A stretch of DNA of 64,000 nt, taken from positions 3,158,970 to 3,222,969 of the forward strand of contig NZ_SIRP01000001.1 of the NCBI RefSeq assembly GCF_011634835.1, in the 5' to 3' direction. The notes under the pieces were generated by a model, which was not told where the DNA came from, did no database searches, and saw only the letters and a program-made list of their open reading frames with translations. The DNA comes from Isoptericola sp. BMS4 (lineage in GTDB: Bacteria > Actinomycetota > Actinomycetes > Actinomycetales > Cellulomonadaceae). Made by a program: the position numbers and the translations under genes. Positions 41,735 to 51,204 of this stretch are shown in pieces (the first letter of the stretch is position 1; the number at the start of each line of letters is the position of its first letter).

Positions 41735-44050
41735 ATGAAGTTCACCGACGGTTTCTGGCACGCCCGCCCGGGCGTCGCGATCCACTACGCCCGCGAGGTG
41801 GACCGGGTCGCCGCCGACGGAGCGAGCCTGCGCTCCGTCGCGCCGACGAAGGTGGTGCGGCACCGTGGGGACACCCTGAACACCCCGGTCCTCACGACGA
41901 CGGTGACCTCGCCCGCGGAGAACGTCGTGCGGGTGCGGCACGTCCACCACAAGGGCCGCGCCGAGCCGCGCCGCTTCGAGCTCGACACGGCCGACGGCGT
42001 CGGCGAGTCGACGGTGGTCGACGGCGAGGGCACCCTCACCACGGGCGACCTGTCGGTCCGGCTGTCCGTCGGCAAGTCCTGGGAGCTGTCGTTCCACGCC
42101 GCCGGCCGGCGTCTCACCGGGTCGAGCGGCAAGTCGGCCGCCTGGGCCGACGTCGCTCCCGGGGCCGCCGTCGACCACGGGCCGATCGAGCTGCAGCGGG
42201 AGGGCCGCACCAGCTACGTGTTCGACCAGCTCGACCTCGGCGTAGGTGAGCTCGTCTACGGCCTGGGCGAGCGGTTCGGCCCGGTGGTGAAGAACGGCCA
42301 GACCGTCGACATCTGGAACTACGACGGCGGCACGTCCAGCGAGCAGGCGTACAAGAACGTGCCGTTCTACCTCACCACCGGCGGCTACGGCGTCTTCGTC
42401 AACGACCCGGGGCACGTCTCCTTCGAGGTGGGCTCCGAGGCCGTCGAACGCGTGCAGTTCTCGGTGCTCGGCGAGGCGCTGGACTACTTCGTGGTGTACG
42501 GACCCGACCCGAAGACGATCCTCGAGCGCTACACCGCCCTGACCGGCCGGCCGGCGCAGGTCCCGGCGTGGTCCTACGGCCTGTGGCTGTCCACGAGCTT
42601 CACCACGGACTACGACGAGGCCACGGTGAACTCGTTCATCGACGGCATGGCGGAGCGCGGCATCCCGCTGAGCCTGTTCCACTTCGACTGCTTCTGGATG
42701 CGCGAGTTCAACTGGTGCGACTTCGAGTGGGACGCCCGCACCTTCCCGGACCCGGAGGGCATGCTCGCCCGACTGCACGACCGGGACCTGCGGGTGTGCG
42801 TCTGGATCAACCCGTACATCGCCCAGGCCTCGCCGCTGTTCGACGAGGGCATGGCCGCGGGATACCTGGTCAAGCGCCGCGACGGCTCCGTGTGGCAGTG
42901 GGACCGCTGGCAGGCCGGCATGGGGCTGGTCGACTTCACCAACCCGGACGCGACCGCCTGGTACAAGGACAAGCTCCGGACGCTGGTGCGTCAGGGCGTG
43001 GACGCGTTCAAGACGGACTTCGGCGAGCGCATCCCGGTCGACGTCGAGTACTTCGACGGCTCCGACCCGGAGCGCATGCACAACTACTACACCCACCTGT
43101 ACAACGAGGCCGTGCACGAGGTGCTGGCCGAGGAGCGTGGCCCCGGCGAGGCCGTCCTGTTCGCCCGGTCCGCGACGGCGGGCGGTCAGCAGTTCCCCGT
43201 GCACTGGGGCGGCGACTCGACCGCGTCGTACGTGTCGATGGCGGAGTCTCTGCGCGGCGGGTTGTCGCTCGCGTACAGCGGGTTCGGCTACTGGAGCCAC
43301 GACATCGGCGGCTTCGAGATGACGCCCGACGCCGGCGTCTTCAAGCGCTGGACGGCGTTCGGCCTGTTCTCCAGCCACAGCCGCATGCACGGCAGCGGGT
43401 CGTACCGGGTGCCGTGGATGTTCGGCGAGGACGAGTCCGACCCCACCAGCGCCGTCGCCGTGACGCGCACGTTCGCGCGGTTCAAGAACCGGCTGGCCCC
43501 GTACCTGGTCGCCACCGGGCGCGAGGCGCACCGCGCTGGTACCCCGATGATGCGCCCCATGCTCCTGGAGTTCCCGCAGGACCCCTCGGTGCCGCACCTG
43601 GACCGGCAGTACATGCTCGGGCCCGACCTCCTGGTCGCGCCCGTGTTCAACGCCGAGGGCGACGTGGACCTCTACCTCCCCGACGGAGAGTGGGCCGGCC
43701 TGCTCACCGGCGAGCGCGTCACCGGTGGGCGCTGGGTGCGGGAGAACCACGACTTCGACTCCCTGCCCGTCTACGTGCGACCCGGGGGCGTGATCCCCCT
43801 GAGCGCGCACGAGGAGCGCCCCGACGCCGACCATCTCGACGGGCTCACGCTGCTCGTGAACCCGGGCGGCGACGGCTGGTCGCGGACCGTCGAGGTGCGC
43901 GGCACGGACGGCGCCGACGTCGTGTTCACGGTGCGGCAGGACGACGGCGACGTCGTCGTCACCTCCTCGCTGGACACCGGCTGGTCGGTCGAGGTCGTGG
44001 GCGGCGAGAGTGCCGAGGCCTCCGCGGGCACGGCCCGGGTGCCTGCATGA
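41735..44050 (+). CDS. yicI: Glycoside hydrolase family 31 alpha-xylosidase (YicI-like)
   Basis: A 771-residue cytoplasmic exo-alpha-xylosidase. The nucleophile is Asp428 in FKTDFGERIP and the acid/base is Asp494 in HWGGDSTASY, 66 residues apart as in E. coli YicI (416 and 482). FWMREFNWCDFEWD and QWDRWQAGMGLVDFTNPDA are also YicI-like and distinguish it from glucosidases and sulfoquinovosidases. It removes alpha-xylose from glycosides such as isoprimeverose. There is no signal peptide, so imported oligosaccharides are the substrates. The stop overlaps the next start (ATGA). Confidence 0.92.
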   Translation: MKFTDGFWHARPGVAIHYAREVDRVAADGASLRSVAPTKVVRHRGDTLNTPVLTTTVTSPAENVVRVRHVHHKGRAEPRRFELDTADGVGESTVVDGEGTLTTGDLSVRLSVGKSWELSFHAAGRRLTGSSGKSAAWADVAPGAAVDHGPIELQREGRTSYVFDQLDLGVGELVYGLGERFGPVVKNGQTVDIWNYDGGTSSEQAYKNVPFYLTTGGYGVFVNDPGHVSFEVGSEAVERVQFSVLGEALDYFVVYGPDPKTILERYTALTGRPAQVPAWSYGLWLSTSFTTDYDEATVNSFIDGMAERGIPLSLFHFDCFWMREFNWCDFEWDARTFPDPEGMLARLHDRDLRVCVWINPYIAQASPLFDEGMAAGYLVKRRDGSVWQWDRWQAGMGLVDFTNPDATAWYKDKLRTLVRQGVDAFKTDFGERIPVDVEYFDGSDPERMHNYYTHLYNEAVHEVLAEERGPGEAVLFARSATAGGQQFPVHWGGDSTASYVSMAESLRGGLSLAYSGFGYWSHDIGGFEMTPDAGVFKRWTAFGLFSSHSRMHGSGSYRVPWMFGEDESDPTSAVAVTRTFARFKNRLAPYLVATGREAHRAGTPMMRPMLLEFPQDPSVPHLDRQYMLGPDLLVAPVFNAEGDVDLYLPDGEWAGLLTGERVTGGRWVRENHDFDSLPVYVRPGGVIPLSAHEERPDADHLDGLTLLVNPGGDGWSRTVEVRGTDGADVVFTVRQDDGDVVVTSSLDTGWSVEVVGGESAEASAGTARVPA

Positions 44051-44979
44051 GCGGCTCCGTACCCGGCGTCGCGGTGAGCGTCGCGCGTCCGGGACCGGAC
44101 TGGCTGCCCGACGCCGTCGCGGCGGCCGGCGCGCGGCTGGTCGCGCCGGGGCCGGAGACGGAGGGCCTGCTCTGGTTCGGCGGCGACCTCACCGACCTGC
44201 GGGCGGCACTGGAGTCCGCGCCCGGCACCCGCTGGGTCCAGCTCCCGTCGGCCGGGGTCGACGCCTACGACGACGGGGGGATGTTCACGGCGGACGGGAT
44301 CACCTGGACGTCCGCCAAGGGCGCGTTCTCGCGCCCCGTGGCCGAGCACGCCCTCGCCCTCACGCTGGCGACGCTCCGGCACCTGCCGGGGCGTGCCCGC
44401 GCCCGGTCCTGGGGCGAGCCCGCGGGCACGTCCCTGTTCGGGGCCGACGTGCTCGTCCTCGGCGCCGGCGGTATCGCCCGGACGTTCCTCGATCTCCTCG
44501 CGCCGTTCGGCACCCGCAACGTCGTGGTCCGCCGTCGGGCCGCGCCGGTGCCCGGCGCCGACCGGACCGTCACCACGGAGCACCTGCGCGACGAGCTCGC
44601 CCAGGCCGAGGTCGTCGTGGTCGCCGCCGCGCTCACGACGCAGACCCGCGCGCTGCTGGGCGCCGCCGAGCTGGGCGCCATGAGACCCGGCGCCGTGCTC
44701 GTCAACATCGCGCGCGGCGGGCTCGTCGACACCGACGCGCTCGTCGACGCTCTCCGCTCCGGGCACCTGGGCGGGGCCGCGCTCGACGTCACGGACCCGG
44801 AGCCCCTGCCCGACGGGCACCCGCTGTGGGCCCTGCCGACGGCGCTCGTGACGCCCCACACCGCCGACACCCGCGAGATGATCGAGCCGCTGCTGCGTGC
44901 CCGGGTCGAGGAGAACCTCCGCCGGTTCGTCGCCGGCGAGAGCCTGTCGGGCGTCGTCGACCGCGACGCAGGGTACTGA
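44047..44979 (+). CDS. D-isomer-specific 2-hydroxyacid dehydrogenase
   Basis: A 310-residue NAD(P)-dependent oxidoreductase. The Rossmann motif is VLVLGAGGIARTFL near residue 140. The catalytic triad is the Arg in NIARGGLVD, Glu in DPEPLPDGHP and His in PHTAD. The family includes glyoxylate/hydroxypyruvate and 2-ketogluconate reductases and phosphoglycerate dehydrogenase. Being coupled to the alpha-xylosidase (ATGA) and followed by gluconokinase, it may reduce a keto-aldonate to an aldonate; that is inference. Confidence 0.85.
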   Translation: MSGSVPGVAVSVARPGPDWLPDAVAAAGARLVAPGPETEGLLWFGGDLTDLRAALESAPGTRWVQLPSAGVDAYDDGGMFTADGITWTSAKGAFSRPVAEHALALTLATLRHLPGRARARSWGEPAGTSLFGADVLVLGAGGIARTFLDLLAPFGTRNVVVRRRAAPVPGADRTVTTEHLRDELAQAEVVVVAAALTTQTRALLGAAELGAMRPGAVLVNIARGGLVDTDALVDALRSGHLGGAALDVTDPEPLPDGHPLWALPTALVTPHTADTREMIEPLLRARVEENLRRFVAGESLSGVVDRDAGY

Positions 44980-44981
44980 CC

Positions 44982-45527
44982 GTGACCGGCACCCGCCCCA
45001 CGTCTCCCGAGCTCCGGGGCATCGTCGTCATGGGCGTCGCGGGCTGCGGCAAGTCGACCGTCGGCAGCCTCCTGGCGGCGCGCCTGGGCCTGCGGTTCGT
45101 CGACGCCGACGACCTGCACCCGCCCGCCAACGTCGCGAAGATGTCGGCGGGGACTCCCCTGACCGACGACGACCGCAGGCCCTGGCTCGCCCGCGTCGGC
45201 GACACCCTGGGCACAGGGGCCGACGCCGGGGCGCGCGTCGTCGTCGCCTGCTCGGCGCTACGCCGGTCCTACCGCGACGCGCTGCGGGACCGGGCGGGCG
45301 GCGACGTCGCGTTCGTTCACCTGGACGGCGAACGCGACCTGCTTGCCCGGCGGATCGCCGCACGCCCCGGCCACTTCATGCCACCGGCACTCCTGGACTC
45401 CCAGCTCGCCACGCTGGAGTCCCTGGGCCGCGACGAGACCGGCCTGCTGGTCGACGTCGGCCCGCCCCCGGACCGCGCCGTGGACCTCGTCACCAGTTGG
45501 CTCGCTCTCCCTACCGACCCGGCGTAG
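44982..45527 (+). CDS. Gluconokinase (GntK family)
   Basis: A 181-residue P-loop kinase that phosphorylates gluconate to 6-phosphogluconate. Walker A is MGVAGCGKSTVG, followed by FVDADDLHPPANVAKMSAGTPLTDDDRRPWL, the family signature, and VVACSALRRSYRD. The GTG at 44982 is 2 bp after the stop of the dehydrogenase gene, so the operon is tight. The product enters the pentose phosphate or Entner-Doudoroff route. Confidence 0.9.
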   Translation: MTGTRPTSPELRGIVVMGVAGCGKSTVGSLLAARLGLRFVDADDLHPPANVAKMSAGTPLTDDDRRPWLARVGDTLGTGADAGARVVVACSALRRSYRDALRDRAGGDVAFVHLDGERDLLARRIAARPGHFMPPALLDSQLATLESLGRDETGLLVDVGPPPDRAVDLVTSWLALPTDPA

Positions 45528-45542
45528 CCACCCCGATACGGC

Positions 45543-45580
45543 GAGGCCCGGACCGGCGAGAACTCGCAGGTCCGGGCCTC
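45543..45580. terminator. Bidirectional hairpin between the gluconokinase gene and lpdA
   Basis: GAGGCCCGGACC (45543-45554) pairs perfectly with GGTCCGGGCCTC (45569-45580), and an inner GCGAG/CTCGC pair extends the stem. It lies between two convergent genes and can end both transcripts. Confidence 0.75.
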
Positions 45581-45618
45581 CTACCGCACGTCGGTGCTGT
45601 CCGGCGGCGTCCGGTGGA

Positions 45619-47022
45619 TCACAAGTTGATCATGTGCCCCACGATGCCGTGGATGGACTCCTGCACGGACTCGGAGAGCGTCGGGTGGGTGTGCACGTTG
45701 CGGGCGACCTCGTCGGCGGTGAGGTCCCACTTCTGCGCCAGGGTGAGCTCGGGCAGCATCTCGGAGACGTCGGGGCCGATCATGTGGGCGCCGAGGAGCT
45801 CGTTGTACTTGGCGTCGGCGACGATCTTGACGAAGCCGGCGGTGTCGCCGAGGCCGTGGGCCTTGCCGTTGGCCATGGTCGGGAAGCTGGCGACCTTGAC
45901 GTCGTAGCCCTCGTCCTTGGCCTGCGCCTCGGTGAGGCCGAACGACGCGACCTGCGGGGAGCAGAACGTGGCGCGCGGCATCATGCGGTAGTCGCCGAGG
46001 GTCATGGTCTCGGCGCCGGCGATGGTCTCGGACGCGACGACGCCCTGGGCCTCGGCGACGTGCGCGAGCATGAGCTTGGCGGTGACGTCGCCGATGGCGA
46101 AGATGTGCGGCACGTTGGTGCGCATGTGGTCGTCGATGGCGATGGCGCCGCGCTCGGTGAGCTGCACGCCGGTGTTCTCCAGGCCGAAGCCCTCGACGTT
46201 CGGCGCGAAGCCGACGGCGGACAGCACCTTGTCGACGACGAGCTCGCCGGGCTTGTCGTCCTTGACGCCCTTGTACGACACGGTGACGGACGAGCCGTTG
46301 TCCTTGACGGTCTGCACGGCTGTGGAGGTGAGGACCTTGATGCCGAGCTTCTTGTACTGCTTGGCGATCTCCTTGGAGACGTCCGCGTCCTCGTTCGGCA
46401 GGGCGCGGTCGAGGAACTCGATGATGGTGACGTCCACGCCGTAGTTCTTCATGACGTAGGCGAACTCCATGCCGATGGCGCCGGCACCGATGATGCCGAT
46501 CGACTTGGGCAGCTCGCGCGTCATGATCTGCTTCTCGTAGGTCACGACGTTGTCGGACAGCTCGACGCCCGGCAGCAGCTTGACCTGCGAACCGGTCGCG
46601 ATGATGACGTTGTCGAACGTCACCGTCTCGGTGCCGCCCTTGTTGAGAGCCACCTCGATGGTGTTCGCGTCGCGGAACGTGCCGCGGCCGTCGAACTCGG
46701 TGATCTTGTTCTTCTTCATGAGGAAATGGACGCCCTTGACCCGGCCGTCCGCGACCTCGCGGGACCGGTCGAACGCCTTGCCGAAGTCGAACGTCACGTC
46801 ACCGGACATGCCGAAGAGGTCGGCCTGGTGGGTGAAGAGGTGCGACAGCTCCGCGTTGCGCAGGAGGGCCTTCGAGGGGATGCAGCCGACGTTGAGGCAG
46901 ACACCACCCCAGTACTTCTCCTCGATGATGGCGACGGACTTGCCGAGCTGGGCCGCGCGGATCGCGGCGACGTAGCCGCCGGGGCCAGCTCCGAGGAGGA
47001 CGACGTCGTAGTGGGAAGCCAT
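45619..47022 (-). CDS. lpdA: Dihydrolipoyl dehydrogenase
   Basis: A 467-residue flavoprotein, the E3 subunit of 2-oxoacid dehydrogenase complexes. FAD motif [18 protein letters not shown], the redox disulfide [16 protein letters not shown] (Cys pair near 41 and 46), NAD motif [16 protein letters not shown] and the C-terminal catalytic His in [12 protein letters not shown] are all present. TAGGCT ends 7 nt before the ATG, pointing to a leaderless mRNA. No E1 or E2 gene is nearby. Confidence 0.95.
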   Translation of the reverse strand: MASHYDVVLLGAGPGGYVAAIRAAQLGKSVAIIEEKYWGGVCLNVGCIPSKALLRNAELSHLFTHQADLFGMSGDVTFDFGKAFDRSREVADGRVKGVHFLMKKNKITEFDGRGTFRDANTIEVALNKGGTETVTFDNVIIATGSQVKLLPGVELSDNVVTYEKQIMTRELPKSIGIIGAGAIGMEFAYVMKNYGVDVTIIEFLDRALPNEDADVSKEIAKQYKKLGIKVLTSTAVQTVKDNGSSVTVSYKGVKDDKPGELVVDKVLSAVGFAPNVEGFGLENTGVQLTERGAIAIDDHMRTNVPHIFAIGDVTAKLMLAHVAEAQGVVASETIAGAETMTLGDYRMMPRATFCSPQVASFGLTEAQAKDEGYDVKVASFPTMANGKAHGLGDTAGFVKIVADAKYNELLGAHMIGPDVSEMLPELTLAQKWDLTADEVARNVHTHPTLSESVQESIHGIVGHMINL

Positions 47023-47029
47023 GGCCCCC

Positions 47030-47035
47030 AGCCTA
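47030..47035 (-). promoter_or_regulatory. -10 hexamer TAGGCT of lpdA (leaderless)
   Basis: On the minus strand TAGGCT ends 7 nt before the ATG at 47022. The intervening bases are GGGGGCC, not a spaced ribosome binding site. Confidence 0.5.
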
Positions 47036-47075
47036 TTCGTGCTGTCGAACCACTGTGTTGTGAGTTCGGTCGCAC

Positions 47076-47099
47076 GACGGCGGCCGGACGGCCGCCGTC
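47076..47099 (-). terminator. Hairpin after rnhA
   Basis: GACGGCGGCC and GGCCGCCGTC pair around a 4-nt loop, 14 bp after the rnhA stop codon on the minus strand and upstream of the lpdA promoter. Confidence 0.55.
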
Positions 47100-47113
47100 A
47101 CGCCCTCCGCTGG

Positions 47114-47641
47114 TCAGCGGACGCTGTCGACGCCCTGGTTCGCGAGGGCGTCCGCGCGCTCGTTGCCGGGGTCGCCGGCATGACCCTTGACCCACACCCA
47201 GTGCACCTCGTGCCGGGCGACCTCGGCGTCCAGCGCCTGCCACAGGTCGACGTTCTTCACGGGCTTCTTCGCCGCCGTCTGCCAGCCGTTGCGCTTCCAC
47301 CCCGCGACCCAGGACTTCATGCCGTTCATGACGTACTGGGAGTCCACGTGCAACGTGACGTCGCTAGGGCCCTTGAGGGCGCGCAGCGCCTCGACGACGG
47401 CGGTCAGCTCCATGCGGTTGTTCGTGGTGATCTTCTCACCGCCGTACAGCTCCTTGGTGTACTCACCGGAGCGCAGCAGCGCACCCCACCCGCCGATGCC
47501 GGGGTTGCCCTTGCACGCGCCGTCGGTCCAGATCTCGACGACGGGCGCGGCCTCGGGGGCGCGGACGCCGGCGGCGTCGCCCTCGGGCAGTGCGGCGGAC
47601 GGCGGGACGACGGACTCGCGGGGGCTCTCGGTGGCGGGCAC
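47114..47641 (-). CDS. rnhA: Ribonuclease HI
   Basis: A 175-residue enzyme that cuts RNA in RNA-DNA hybrids. The acidic active site is visible as the Asp in [12 protein letters not shown], Glu in NNRMELTAV, Asp in LHVDSQYV and Asp in [25 protein letters not shown] is the C-terminal signature. About 34 residues of low-complexity tail precede the domain. The GTG at 47641 is backed by TAAGGT ending 6 nt upstream. Confidence 0.93.
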   Translation of the reverse strand: MPATESPRESVVPPSAALPEGDAAGVRAPEAAPVVEIWTDGACKGNPGIGGWGALLRSGEYTKELYGGEKITTNNRMELTAVVEALRALKGPSDVTLHVDSQYVMNGMKSWVAGWKRNGWQTAAKKPVKNVDLWQALDAEVARHEVHWVWVKGHAGDPGNERADALANQGVDSVR

Positions 47642-47647
47642 GCGGCC

Positions 47648-47653
47648 ACCTTA
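47648..47653 (-). promoter_or_regulatory. -10 hexamer TAAGGT of rnhA (leaderless)
   Basis: On the minus strand TAAGGT ends 6 nt before the GTG at 47641; no ribosome binding site lies between. Confidence 0.45.
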
Positions 47654-47765
47654 CGAGAACCGCGGCCCTCCCGGGCCGAGGACCCGTGGCCGAGGACCTG
47701 TGTGGGTGGCGCCACGTACCGTCGAACGCGGTGTCAGGAGACCGGTCGACGGGAGGACGAGGGCG

Positions 47766-48635
47766 ATGAGGTTCGGGTTCATCGGCAGCTACGGCACGCC
47801 GGCGGAGCACGTGCGGCTGGCGCGCGAGTGCGAGGAGCACGGCTGGGACGGCTTCTTCACGTGGGACGGGGTGAGCCTCGACGCGGAAGGCTTCGACGCG
47901 CACCCCACCTGGGACCCGTTCTCGCTGCTGGCCGCGGCCGCGGCCGTCACGGAGCGGATCTCGCTCGGCGCGATGGTGTTCGCCGTGCCGCGCCGCCGCC
48001 CCTGGGAGCTCGCGCAGCAGGCGCTGACGATCGACCACCTGTCGGGTGGCCGGCTCGTGCTGCCCGTCGGCGTGGGCGTGGACATCGACCGCGCCTTCAC
48101 CTCGGTCGGGGGGCAGCCCCGGACGCTGCGCGACCGTGCGCGGGCCATGGACGAGGTGCTCGCCTGGCTGGAGCGGTCCTGGTCCGGCGCGCCGTTCGAG
48201 CACGACGGCGAGCACGTGCGCACCGGCACGTTCCAGCTCCCGCAGCCGCCGGTGAACGGCCGGATCCCCGTGTGGCCGGTCGCGGTGTGGGACGCCGAGC
48301 GGCCACCTCGCCGCAGCCTCGACCGGGCGCTGCGGTGGGACGGCATCGTGCCACAGGTGCGCGGCGAGTCGCCCGAGGACGCCGAGGCCGGTCCGGACGC
48401 CGTCCGCGACCTCGTCGCATGGATCGCCGAGCAGCGCGGCACCGACGGGGCCGGGAAGCCGTTCGACGTCGTCGTCCAGGGCCGCCTCGACGCCGACCCC
48501 GCCGTCGCGGCGGAGCAGGCGCGCACGATGGCGGACGCCGGCGCCACCTGGTGGCTCGAGTCCTGGTGGGACCCGACGAACGTCACCGCCGACTTCCTGC
48601 TGGAGCGCGTGCGCCAGGGCCCGCCACCAGCCTGA
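47766..48635 (+). CDS. LLM-class flavin-dependent oxidoreductase
   Basis: A 289-residue luciferase-like TIM-barrel protein that would use FMN or F420. RFGFIGSYGTPAEHVRLARECEEHGWDGFFTWDG is the typical opening, followed by TERISLGAMVFAVPRRRPWELAQQALTIDHLSGGRLVLPVG. The substrate is unknown. GGAGG lies 8 nt before the ATG, and TACCGT at about 47718-47723 is a likely -10. A very large hairpin follows the stop. Confidence 0.87.
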   Translation: MRFGFIGSYGTPAEHVRLARECEEHGWDGFFTWDGVSLDAEGFDAHPTWDPFSLLAAAAAVTERISLGAMVFAVPRRRPWELAQQALTIDHLSGGRLVLPVGVGVDIDRAFTSVGGQPRTLRDRARAMDEVLAWLERSWSGAPFEHDGEHVRTGTFQLPQPPVNGRIPVWPVAVWDAERPPRRSLDRALRWDGIVPQVRGESPEDAEAGPDAVRDLVAWIAEQRGTDGAGKPFDVVVQGRLDADPAVAAEQARTMADAGATWWLESWWDPTNVTADFLLERVRQGPPPA

Positions 48636-48646
48636 TCGACGAGCGA

Positions 48647-48738
48647 GGGTGCTGAGGCTTCTCCGCGCGGTCGCGCTCACGGGCGCTGCGCGCCCTGCGC
48701 TTCCCGTCTGACGACCGCGCGGAGAAGCCTCAGCACCC
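48647..48738. repeat. 27-bp perfect inverted repeat with structured 38-nt loop
   Basis: Arms 48647-48673 and 48712-48738 are perfectly complementary over 27 bp (outer ends GGGTGCTGAGGC and GCCTCAGCACCC). The loop contains its own pairs, ACGGG with CCCGT and GGGCGC with GCGCCC. TTTT follows the right arm. It lies 11 bp after the LLM gene stop and may act as its terminator, but it looks more like a small palindromic element. Confidence 0.75.
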
Positions 48739-48839
48739 TTTTCGGCACGGTCCGGACGATGCGTAGAGCGCGACGGGGTGCTTCCGCGCGGGCATCAGTC
48801 CCGTCCTTGGGTCCCACGCGACCGGCCGAGCAACGGGAA

Positions 48840-48868
48840 GAGCGGGGCGGGGTGTTCCCGCCCCGCTC
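48840..48868 (-). terminator. Hairpin after leuD
   Basis: GAGCGGGGCGGG and CCCGCCCCGCTC pair perfectly over 12 bp around a 5-nt loop, 30 bp after the leuD stop on the minus strand. Confidence 0.7.
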
Positions 48869-48898
48869 GTGACGCCGAGAGCGCCAAGAGCCCGAGAG

Positions 48899-49537
48899 TC
48901 AGCCGACCGGCCGCGCGGGCTCCACGGGCACGCTCGGCAGGTGCTTCGCGGGCAGCGTCTTGGGCCGCCACGACGCGCGCGTGGCCTCGAACGCGGTGAT
49001 GTCGCCCTCGTTCTGCAGGGTGAGGCTGATGTCGTCCAGCCCCTCCATGAGGCGCCAGCGCGTGTAGTCGTCGATCTGGAACGGCACGGTGACGTCGTCG
49101 GCGTGCACGGTCCGCGCCTCGAGGTCCACGGTCACCTCGGTGCCGGGCTTGGCCTCGAGGATCTTCCACAGCAGCTCGATGTCCTCCTGGGACACGAGGC
49201 CGGCGACGAGGCCCTCCTTGCCGGAGTTCCCGCGGAAGATGTCCGCGAACCGGGAGGCGAGCACGACCTTGAAGCCGTAGTCCTTGAGCGCCCAGACGGC
49301 GTGCTGGCGCGAGGAGCCGGTGCCGAAGTCCGGCCCGGCGACGAGCACGGAGCCGGTCTTGTACGCGTCCTGGTTGAGCACGAACGACGGGTCGCCGCGC
49401 CAGGCCGCGAACAGCGCGTCCTCGAACCCGGTGCGGGTGACCCGCTTGAGGTACACGGCGGGGATGATCTGGTCGGTGTCGACGTTGCTGCGGCGCAGCG
49501 GCACCCCGACGCCCGTGTGGGTGGTGAACTTCTCCAT
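48899..49537 (-). CDS. leuD: 3-isopropylmalate dehydratase small subunit
   Basis: A 212-residue swivel-domain subunit that pairs with LeuC to isomerise 2-isopropylmalate to 3-isopropylmalate in leucine synthesis. Marks are [42 protein letters not shown] and [20 protein letters not shown] 8 nt before the ATG at 49537 supports the start. It follows leuC by 35 bp. A hairpin terminator lies downstream. Confidence 0.95.
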   Translation of the reverse strand: MEKFTTHTGVGVPLRRSNVDTDQIIPAVYLKRVTRTGFEDALFAAWRGDPSFVLNQDAYKTGSVLVAGPDFGTGSSRQHAVWALKDYGFKVVLASRFADIFRGNSGKEGLVAGLVSQEDIELLWKILEAKPGTEVTVDLEARTVHADDVTVPFQIDDYTRWRLMEGLDDISLTLQNEGDITAFEATRASWRPKTLPAKHLPSVPVEPARPVG

Positions 49538-49572
49538 GATGGTCTCCTGGGAGCTTTCCGGACGTGCGGGGG

Positions 49573-51048
49573 TCAGACGAGCGACGGCTCGGCGAGCGGG
49601 GCCAGCGGCGTGCCGTCGAACGTCGTGAGGTCGACGTCGCCGGCGATGTCGAGGTCCGCGACCGACGAGAGGGTGCCGCGCACGGCCGTGGCCGCGGCGA
49701 CGAGCGGCGAGACCAGGTGGGTGCGCCCACCCTTGCCCTGCCGGCCCTCGAAGTTGCGGTTCGACGTCGACGCCGCCCGCTCCCCCGGCGCCAGCTGGTC
49801 CGGGTTCATGCCGAGGCACATCGAACACCCGGCGTTGCGCCACTCGGCGCCGAAGTCCTTGAAGATGACGTCCAGGCCCTCGGCCTCGGCCTGCAGGCGC
49901 ACGCGCGCGGACGCCGGCACGACGAGCACGCGGACGCCGTCGGCCTTCTTGCGGCCCTGCAGCACCTTGGCCACGGAGCGCAGGTCCTCGATGCGGCCGT
50001 TCGTGCATGACCCGATGAACACCGTGTCGACGGGGATCTCCCGCAGCGGCGTCCCGGCCTCGAGGCCCATGTACTCCAGGGCCCGCTCGGCCGCGACGCG
50101 GTCGCCCTCGTCGGCGATCTCGGACGGCACCGGCACGGACGCCGACAGCGGCAGACCCTGGCCGGGGTTGGTGCCCCACGTGACGAACGGCTCGAGGTCC
50201 GCCGCCTCGAGGACGACCTCGGCGTCGAACTCGGCGTCGTCGTCGCTGCGCAGCGTCTTCCAGTACTCGACGGCGGCGTCCCAGTCCTCGCCCTCGGGCG
50301 CGTGCGGACGCCCCTTCAGGTACTCGAAGGTCGTCTCGTCGGGCGCGATCATGCCGGCGCGCGCACCGGCCTCGATCGACATGTTGCAGATGGTCATCCG
50401 CGCCTCCATGGAGAGCTTGCGGATGGCCTCGCCGCGGTACTCGAGCACATAGCCCTGCCCGCCGCCGGTGCCGATCTTGGCGATGATCGCCAGGATGATG
50501 TCCTTGCTGGTGGCGCCGGGCGGCAGCTCGCCGTTGACGGTGATCGCCATCGTCTTGAACGGGGAGAGGGGCAGGGTCTGCGTCGCCATGACGTGCTCGA
50601 CCTCGGACGTGCCGATGCCGAACGCCAGCGCGCCGAACGCACCGTGCGTGGAGGTGTGCGAGTCGCCGCAGACGACCGTCAGGCCCGGCATCGTCAGGCC
50701 GAGCTGCGGGCCCACCTGGTGCACGATGCCCTGGTCCGCGTCGCCGAGCGAGTGGATGCGCACGCCGAACTCGCGCGCGTTGTTGCGCAGCGTGTCGATC
50801 TGCGTGCGGCTGGTCAGGTCCGCGATCGGCAGGTCGATGTCGAGCGTGGGAGTGTTGTGGTCCTCGGTGGCGATCGTCAGGTCGGGGCGACGGACGGGGC
50901 GGCCTGCCAGCCGCAGCCCCTCGAAGGCCTGAGGGCTCGTCACCTCGTGGATGAGGTGCAGATCGATGTAGAGAAGATCGGGCGACCCGCCGCTGCCGCG
51001 GCGCACCAGGTGCGCCTCCCAGACCTTCTCCGCCAGCGTGCCGGCCAT
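49573..51048 (-). CDS. leuC: 3-isopropylmalate dehydratase large subunit
   Basis: A 491-residue aconitase-family subunit carrying the [4Fe-4S] cluster. [26 protein letters not shown], the cluster cysteines in IGSCTNGR and [12 protein letters not shown], and [22 protein letters not shown] are all present. GAGGAG 6 nt upstream supports the ATG at 51048. It diverges from the IclR regulator gene, which in other actinobacteria (NdgR in Streptomyces, LtbR in Corynebacterium) controls leuCD. Confidence 0.96.
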   Translation of the reverse strand: MAGTLAEKVWEAHLVRRGSGGSPDLLYIDLHLIHEVTSPQAFEGLRLAGRPVRRPDLTIATEDHNTPTLDIDLPIADLTSRTQIDTLRNNAREFGVRIHSLGDADQGIVHQVGPQLGLTMPGLTVVCGDSHTSTHGAFGALAFGIGTSEVEHVMATQTLPLSPFKTMAITVNGELPPGATSKDIILAIIAKIGTGGGQGYVLEYRGEAIRKLSMEARMTICNMSIEAGARAGMIAPDETTFEYLKGRPHAPEGEDWDAAVEYWKTLRSDDDAEFDAEVVLEAADLEPFVTWGTNPGQGLPLSASVPVPSEIADEGDRVAAERALEYMGLEAGTPLREIPVDTVFIGSCTNGRIEDLRSVAKVLQGRKKADGVRVLVVPASARVRLQAEAEGLDVIFKDFGAEWRNAGCSMCLGMNPDQLAPGERAASTSNRNFEGRQGKGGRTHLVSPLVAAATAVRGTLSSVADLDIAGDVDLTTFDGTPLAPLAEPSLV

Positions 51049-51137
51049 GATGTGCTCCTCGTCCGCCGCCTCGTCAGCGGCTGTGATGGTGACCGCGTCG
51101 TGCGCGCGTCGTGGGGGTTCTTCGGGGAGTTCGACCC

Positions 51138-51204
51138 CTGAGATGCCGTTGCCGACTTGCAATCTCAGTGGGCGAGACGTCAGTATCGACCTATGGACGA
51201 TACT
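51138..51204. promoter_or_regulatory. Candidate operators between leuC and the IclR regulator
   Basis: CTGAGAT (51138-51144) and ATCTCAG (51162-51168) form a 7-bp inverted repeat with a 17-bp spacer. AGTATCG (51082 offset, 51182-51188) and CGATACT (51198-51204) form a second one that spans the regulator's ATG at 51193. Both are plausible sites for the IclR protein. Confidence 0.5.

Noticed and set aside
48899-51192. T-box or leucine attenuator before leuCD
   Set aside because: Only about 140 bp lie upstream of leuC and hold operator-like inverted repeats; no leucine-codon leader or T-box sequence is visible.
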